Source of the DNA: Bedellia somnulentella
Taxonomy: Eukaryota > Arthropoda > Insecta > Lepidoptera > Bedelliidae
Assembly (NCBI GenBank): GCA_963576735.1
Contig: OY755187.1
Coordinates: 496,001 to 560,000 of the forward strand
DNA length: 64,000 nt
Direction: 5' to 3'
The notes under the pieces are model-generated. The model was not told where the DNA came from. It saw nothing but the letters and a program-made list of their open reading frames with translations, and did not search any database. The translations under genes were made by a program, and so were the position numbers. Shown in pieces: positions 60,831 to 64,000 of this stretch (position 1 is the first letter of the stretch; each line of letters opens with the position of its first letter).

Positions 60831-61888
60831 ACAAGACTTTGTTGAGGTGTGAGAATCGATTTCTCGTAATTTATTTTCCATCCCAGAAATTCTAGACGGT
60901 CTATCAAGCATTTTACATGAGAACTGAGCACTTCTTTTTTCTGGTGCGCCAACAGGAAATCGTCTAAAAAGACAATTATGCGGACCCCTTCCTGCCTTAG
61001 GGTTTGAGCGATCCAATTCGTTATCGAGGCAAAAGTTTTTGGAGCTGTTGAAAGACCAAATGGGAGGCATGTCATTTCTAGAAGTTTCCGTTTGTAAATT
61101 AACCTCAAAAACGGTCTGTGATTTTCGTGAATCGGCAGATGAAAGTAGGCCTGGGAAAGATCCACTTTGCATAGCCAATCTCGGGGTTGAATGAATTCGG
61201 GGATTCGAAAAATATTTATTAATCGGAAAGGACTTGTCAAAACGAATTTGTTTAGCGCTTTGAGGTTGAATATTGGCCTGGAGCTTCCATCGCTCTTTGG
61301 CACAAGAAAGAGTGGGGAGATAAAACTTGGAGCCGGTCTCACCTCCTGCAGGACGCCTTGGTCTAACATCTGATTGACAACTACAGTCATCGCATCCGAT
61401 GTTTGAGTTTGTAATTTGTTTGTATTTAAATTTGGAAAAATCAACGGTGGCTTTTGATTGAAGGGTATCCGGTACCCGGTTATAATATTTAGTAGGACCT
61501 GAGGGGCTTTCAGATTCTTCCAGCGATCGTGAAATTGAGCAAGGCATCCCGCTTTGAAGTCAGAATTTGCGTCTTTTGTTTGCTGAATTATTATTGGGTG
61601 AACCGCTTCGTTTTCGATTATAAATTTGGTCTTGGCTTCGATTATATTGTCGCCCTTGAGCTCGAAAGGACCCCCGGGAAGAACCTCCTCTTGTGCTTTT
61701 AATATTGGGTCTTTGAAAACGACCCATGGTCTCACCCTGCGGGGGTGGATAAACATGAGGTAGCATAAAGGGTGCCTGAGCACAACAGCCATGGTTAACA
61801 CCCTGCGAGGGTGGTTTTGGGAATGCCGACCCCTGCGAGGGGTGGCGAGCAATAGCTTTACTAGGCCCTGCTTGCGCAGCAGGTACAT
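60752..61888 (-). pseudogene. DIRS reverse transcriptase
   Basis: Motifs in order: LDQGVLQEVRPAPSFISPLF, VPKSDGSSRPIFNLKALN, VDLSQAYFHLPI (catalytic Asp), CLPFGLSTAPKTFASI and VFLDDFLLAHQ (the DD pair), then LEFLGWKINYEKS and LGVYWD. Near 60805 a one-base shift moves the reading frame to the RNase H part. Confidence 0.85.
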
Positions 61889-62375
61889 TGCTCTTATTAT
61901 ATTTCAAAGGCCAAAATACCTTACGTACACCTCCGGATTTCTCCAAGGTAGTAGATAATAGCTCCGCATTAAATAGATGCTTATTTGATGGCGGTATCTT
62001 CTTAAGATTGGCCTTAACAAGCGGATCTCGTACATTTTTTAACAGTTTGTCCCTTCTCATTTGAATAATTTCTGCTCTATGACCGCAAATTAGCTGCAAC
62101 ATATCTGTAGAAGTCTTGTGAAATTCACCTTTAATAAAAAGTTCCATGACTTTTTCGCTTAGAGCCGGGGCACTAACTGTTTCGGAACTCTGCGCCCAAA
62201 GAAGCAGCTTGCGAATTGTCTCTTGGAAAATTTCCGTTTGCTTTATTGAGCAAAAGGTTAGTGCGGCATACGACCTATCTGTATAGGCGAAATGACGAGA
62301 TGAGTCATAAGCCTTGATCTCATCATTCGCTTCGAGGTCAATGAAACCTGGGGTATGAGTGTAAAGTTTTTGCAC
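61560..62375 (-). CDS. DIRS gag-like ORF, C-terminal part
   Basis: Contains FIDLEANDEIKAYDSSRHFA, AELLSTTLEKSGG and VFWPLKYNKS, followed by short PSQG repeats and a Gly/Arg/Ser-rich basic end. It overlaps the RT frame, as gag and RT often do in DIRS elements. Confidence 0.6.
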   Translation of the reverse strand: MQKLYTHTPGFIDLEANDEIKAYDSSRHFAYTDRSYAALTFCSIKQTEIFQETIRKLLLWAQSSETVSAPALSEKVMELFIKGEFHKTSTDMLQLICGHRAEIIQMRRDKLLKNVRDPLVKANLKKIPPSNKHLFNAELLSTTLEKSGGVRKVFWPLKYNKSNVPAAQAGPSKAIARHPSQGSAFPKPPSQGVNHGCCAQAPFMLPHVYPPPQGETMGRFQRPNIKSTRGGSSRGSFRAQGRQYNRSQDQIYNRKRSGSPNNNSANKRRKF

Positions 62376-62896
62376 CTCCGCGAAACGTACTTCACTCCAC
62401 TACTATCGAGATGCTGAACCTCATTTAGAATTTTTAAGCAAGCCTCAGGCGCTTTCGGGACAGCTGGTTCCTTCAACTTGGTTTCTAATTCAAAATTAAA
62501 ACCAAAATTACTGTTAGCCTCCGTGATATCGTACAACTCCTCGCAATTACTAGGTGCGATTGACAAAACATCATCATCATTACCAGCATTACAAAAATTT
62601 GGTTCATTACCGTGATTATAGTTTAAGACATTTTTGAGAAAACTCACCTCCTTAGACAATATGTCTAACCTATTTGATTTATGTTTTTTGTTCCTCTTGT
62701 TGTGACGACGCCGCTTAGAACGTTTGTTCTTTCGTCGAGGTACATCCGAGACCCCAGAGGATGAACTTTCGGAGCTACTGCTGCTAGTGGTTGAGCTTGA
62801 TGAGGATGAGTCACGTGCCAGTCTTTTTCTAGAAGCCTCTGATTTGTTTTGTAAAGTGTCGATAACATCGTCTGTACTAGCCATCCTTAAACACAC
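62258..62896 (-). CDS. DIRS gag-like ORF, N-terminal part
   Basis: Starts MCLRMASTDDVIDTLQNK, then a Ser run and a strongly basic tract RRKNKRSKRRRHNKRNKK (nuclear or nucleic-acid binding), then acidic sequence. It shifts frame near 62375, beyond which the gag frame 62375-61560 continues. No enzymatic motif; position and composition fit DIRS gag. Confidence 0.6.
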   Translation of the reverse strand: MCLRMASTDDVIDTLQNKSEASRKRLARDSSSSSSTTSSSSSESSSSGVSDVPRRKNKRSKRRRHNKRNKKHKSNRLDILSKEVSFLKNVLNYNHGNEPNFCNAGNDDDVLSIAPSNCEELYDITEANSNFGFNFELETKLKEPAVPKAPEACLKILNEVQHLDSSGVKYVSRRCKNFTLIPQVSLTSKRMMRSRLMTHLVISPIQIGRMPH

Positions 62897-62989
62897 AAAT
62901 ACAACGAATTAACTCAACTATCGATAACTATGTTTACGTAAAGTCGTACGTAAGTCATATTCTATTTTCAATGAATATGTTTTAATTCA

Positions 62990-63105
62990 TGTCATGCTAA
63001 ACGTGGGTACTCTGAACACCAGGTGACAAAGTCACGTGATTAGTACCTCTGCTAACCCCTTCGGGGATATTCGGCGTGAACGTTTATTTTTATATGTTAT
63101 GTATG
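62990..63105 (+). mobile_element. S2 SINE fragment inside the DIRS leader
   Basis: ACGTGGGTACTCTGAACACC, GTGACAAAGTCACGTGAT and GGCGTGAACGTTTATTT. Confidence 0.8.
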
Positions 63106-63373
63106 TTTTAATTAAAGTAAAAGTAGTATCTAAACACACTTTGACAACTTAACAGCGGTATGCATTATAAATTTACTTACGTGAGAGTTTATTCACTTAC
63201 GCTCACACAGAACTAAGGAATTATCAAATATTTCAATATTTCTCTGAAGCTAAAAATAGTATTTTAAAACTTTACTTAGCAATTTGAAATAATTTATCAT
63301 AAATATAAGATTCGGTACACTGCAATTACAAAATGAAATGCTGCTATACTATTCACGGCGGGAAACTAGACGC

Positions 63374-63544
63374 CAATGAACAATGGCCGCCTTCGTTTCA
63401 CAAGCAAACAAAGAGCGCTGACTGCTGGTGGTGAAAACTGGAACTAGATGTGATAGAGACAGAGGCATAAGCTAGAAAGAGACAGGTATATGGCGGGAAA
63501 CCGGAAAGTGCTATCTCAATCTCAATCAGGTTAAGCTTCGAATA
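63374..63544. repeat. DIRS right inverted terminal repeat
   Basis: CAATGAACAATGGCCGCC to TAAGCTTCGAAT; pairs with the left repeat. Confidence 0.9.
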
Positions 63545-63574
63545 TCGGTCAAGTGATTTAATGTTTCCTTTGTA

Positions 63575-63617
63575 ATCCTCCTTCAACACACACTTATAAA
63601 AGAGTGTGTTGAAGGAG
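63575..63617. repeat. Short perfect hairpin
   Basis: TCCTTCAACACACAC and GAGTGTGTTGAAGGA pair across a CTTATAAAA loop just outside the right DIRS end. Confidence 0.7.
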
Positions 63618-64000
63618 CATCATTACTACTGAATATATTAGGATTGGAAGAATACAATTTAGGGGCTGAAGTTAAAACATCAGCATATGATTTACTCACA
63701 GGAGGATGCAACTTTTGTGCTTCAGCATAAGATATACACTATGAGCCATAGAGACCTTGATGGTCTTTTGTCTTTCAAATTCAGCACATTTTTTATTTGT
63801 AGCATAATGAGAGCCTTTACACAAACAGCAGCAAACTTCCTCTTCTTCAACCTCACATGTGTGACCAGTATGTTCACCACCACACTTAAAACACCTTGGT
63901 TTGGGCCTGCACTGAGCACGCACATGTCCAAAGCGACAACAGTTATGGCATTGTATTGTCGGGTATATGTATAGATCAATTGGAATTGAATTGTAACAAA
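63590..64000 (-). pseudogene. LINE ORF1 zinc-knuckle relic, runs off the window
   Basis: From the right edge: NSIPIDLYIYP, three CCHC-like knuckles (CHNCCRFGHVRAQC, CFKCGGEHTGHTC, CCLCKGSHYATNKKC), EFERQKTIK, then a one-base shift near 63748 and EAQKLHPPVSKSYADVL. Jockey/I-type ORF1 proteins have this order. The rest lies beyond 64000. Confidence 0.75.

Larger units (their letters stand above)
57960..63562 (-). mobile_element. DIRS-order tyrosine-recombinase retrotransposon
   Basis: About 5.6 kb with inverted terminal repeats, an internal complementary region and AAT at each end, but no LTRs and no DDE integrase. Minus-strand genes: gag-like, RT/RNase H and tyrosine recombinase. An S2 SINE piece lies in the leader. 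Frames are broken at two or three places. Confidence 0.9.

Noticed and set aside
1..64000. CRISPR array, bacterial operon or riboswitch
   Set aside because: No regularly spaced identical repeats and no prokaryotic gene organisation; introns and retroelements show a eukaryotic genome.

Overview
This window is insect nuclear DNA, most probably from a moth or butterfly. It is AT-rich and intron-rich. It carries A/T-flanked Helitrons, lepidopteran-style RTE LINE tails, TATG-tailed short repeats and tRNA-headed SINEs. Three host genes are recognisable, each only by its 3' part: Graf (BAR-PH-RhoGAP-SH3 family; + strand, four exons 7751-13354, ending in the SH3 domain), Tsc1/hamartin (- strand, five coiled-coil exons 42874-36511) and AIF/AIFM1 (+ strand, last two exons 50167-52691). 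Almost everything else is mobile DNA, much of it nested.

Layout. 1-7.7 kb: decayed short repeats, LINE 3' ends, tRNA-like segments and a worn Helitron. 7.7-13.4 kb: the Graf exons; one intron holds a 5'-truncated LINE that split a SINE. 13.4-15.0 kb: directly after the Graf stop there is a stop-free reading frame of about 545 codons, made in its first part of degenerate tandem copies that include a duplicate of the last codons of Graf. 15.1-21.2 kb: MITEs, SINEs and a non-autonomous DNA transposon with an 8-bp target duplication. 22.4-34.6 kb: an env-bearing BEL/Pao retroelement with matching 222-bp LTRs and a CATAG target duplication, split by a 3.7-kb LINE. 34.7-43.9 kb: palindromic MITE, the Tsc1 exons, a 546-bp Helitron and many SINEs. 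43.9-47.1 kb: an internally deleted Copia element ending at a 200-N assembly gap. 47.1-52.7 kb: transposase and Penelope-like remnants, the AIF exons and Helitrons. 53-58 kb: a TA-flanked hairpin, a mariner and two abutting hAT transposase relics. 58.0-63.6 kb: a DIRS-order tyrosine-recombinase retrotransposon with textbook inverted termini and internal complementary region. 63.6-64 kb: a LINE ORF1 zinc-knuckle relic running off the end.

The host genes do not form an operon or pathway unit. Graf would tune Rho-family GTPases at membranes, Tsc1 would restrain Rheb/TORC1 and AIF is a mitochondrial flavoprotein. The 5' parts of Tsc1 and AIF should both lie between them, yet only transposons and a gap are there, so the region is probably misjoined or heavily collapsed. 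The most novel-looking item is the coding-like frame behind Graf. All product names rest on reading the sequence by eye; no database search was run.
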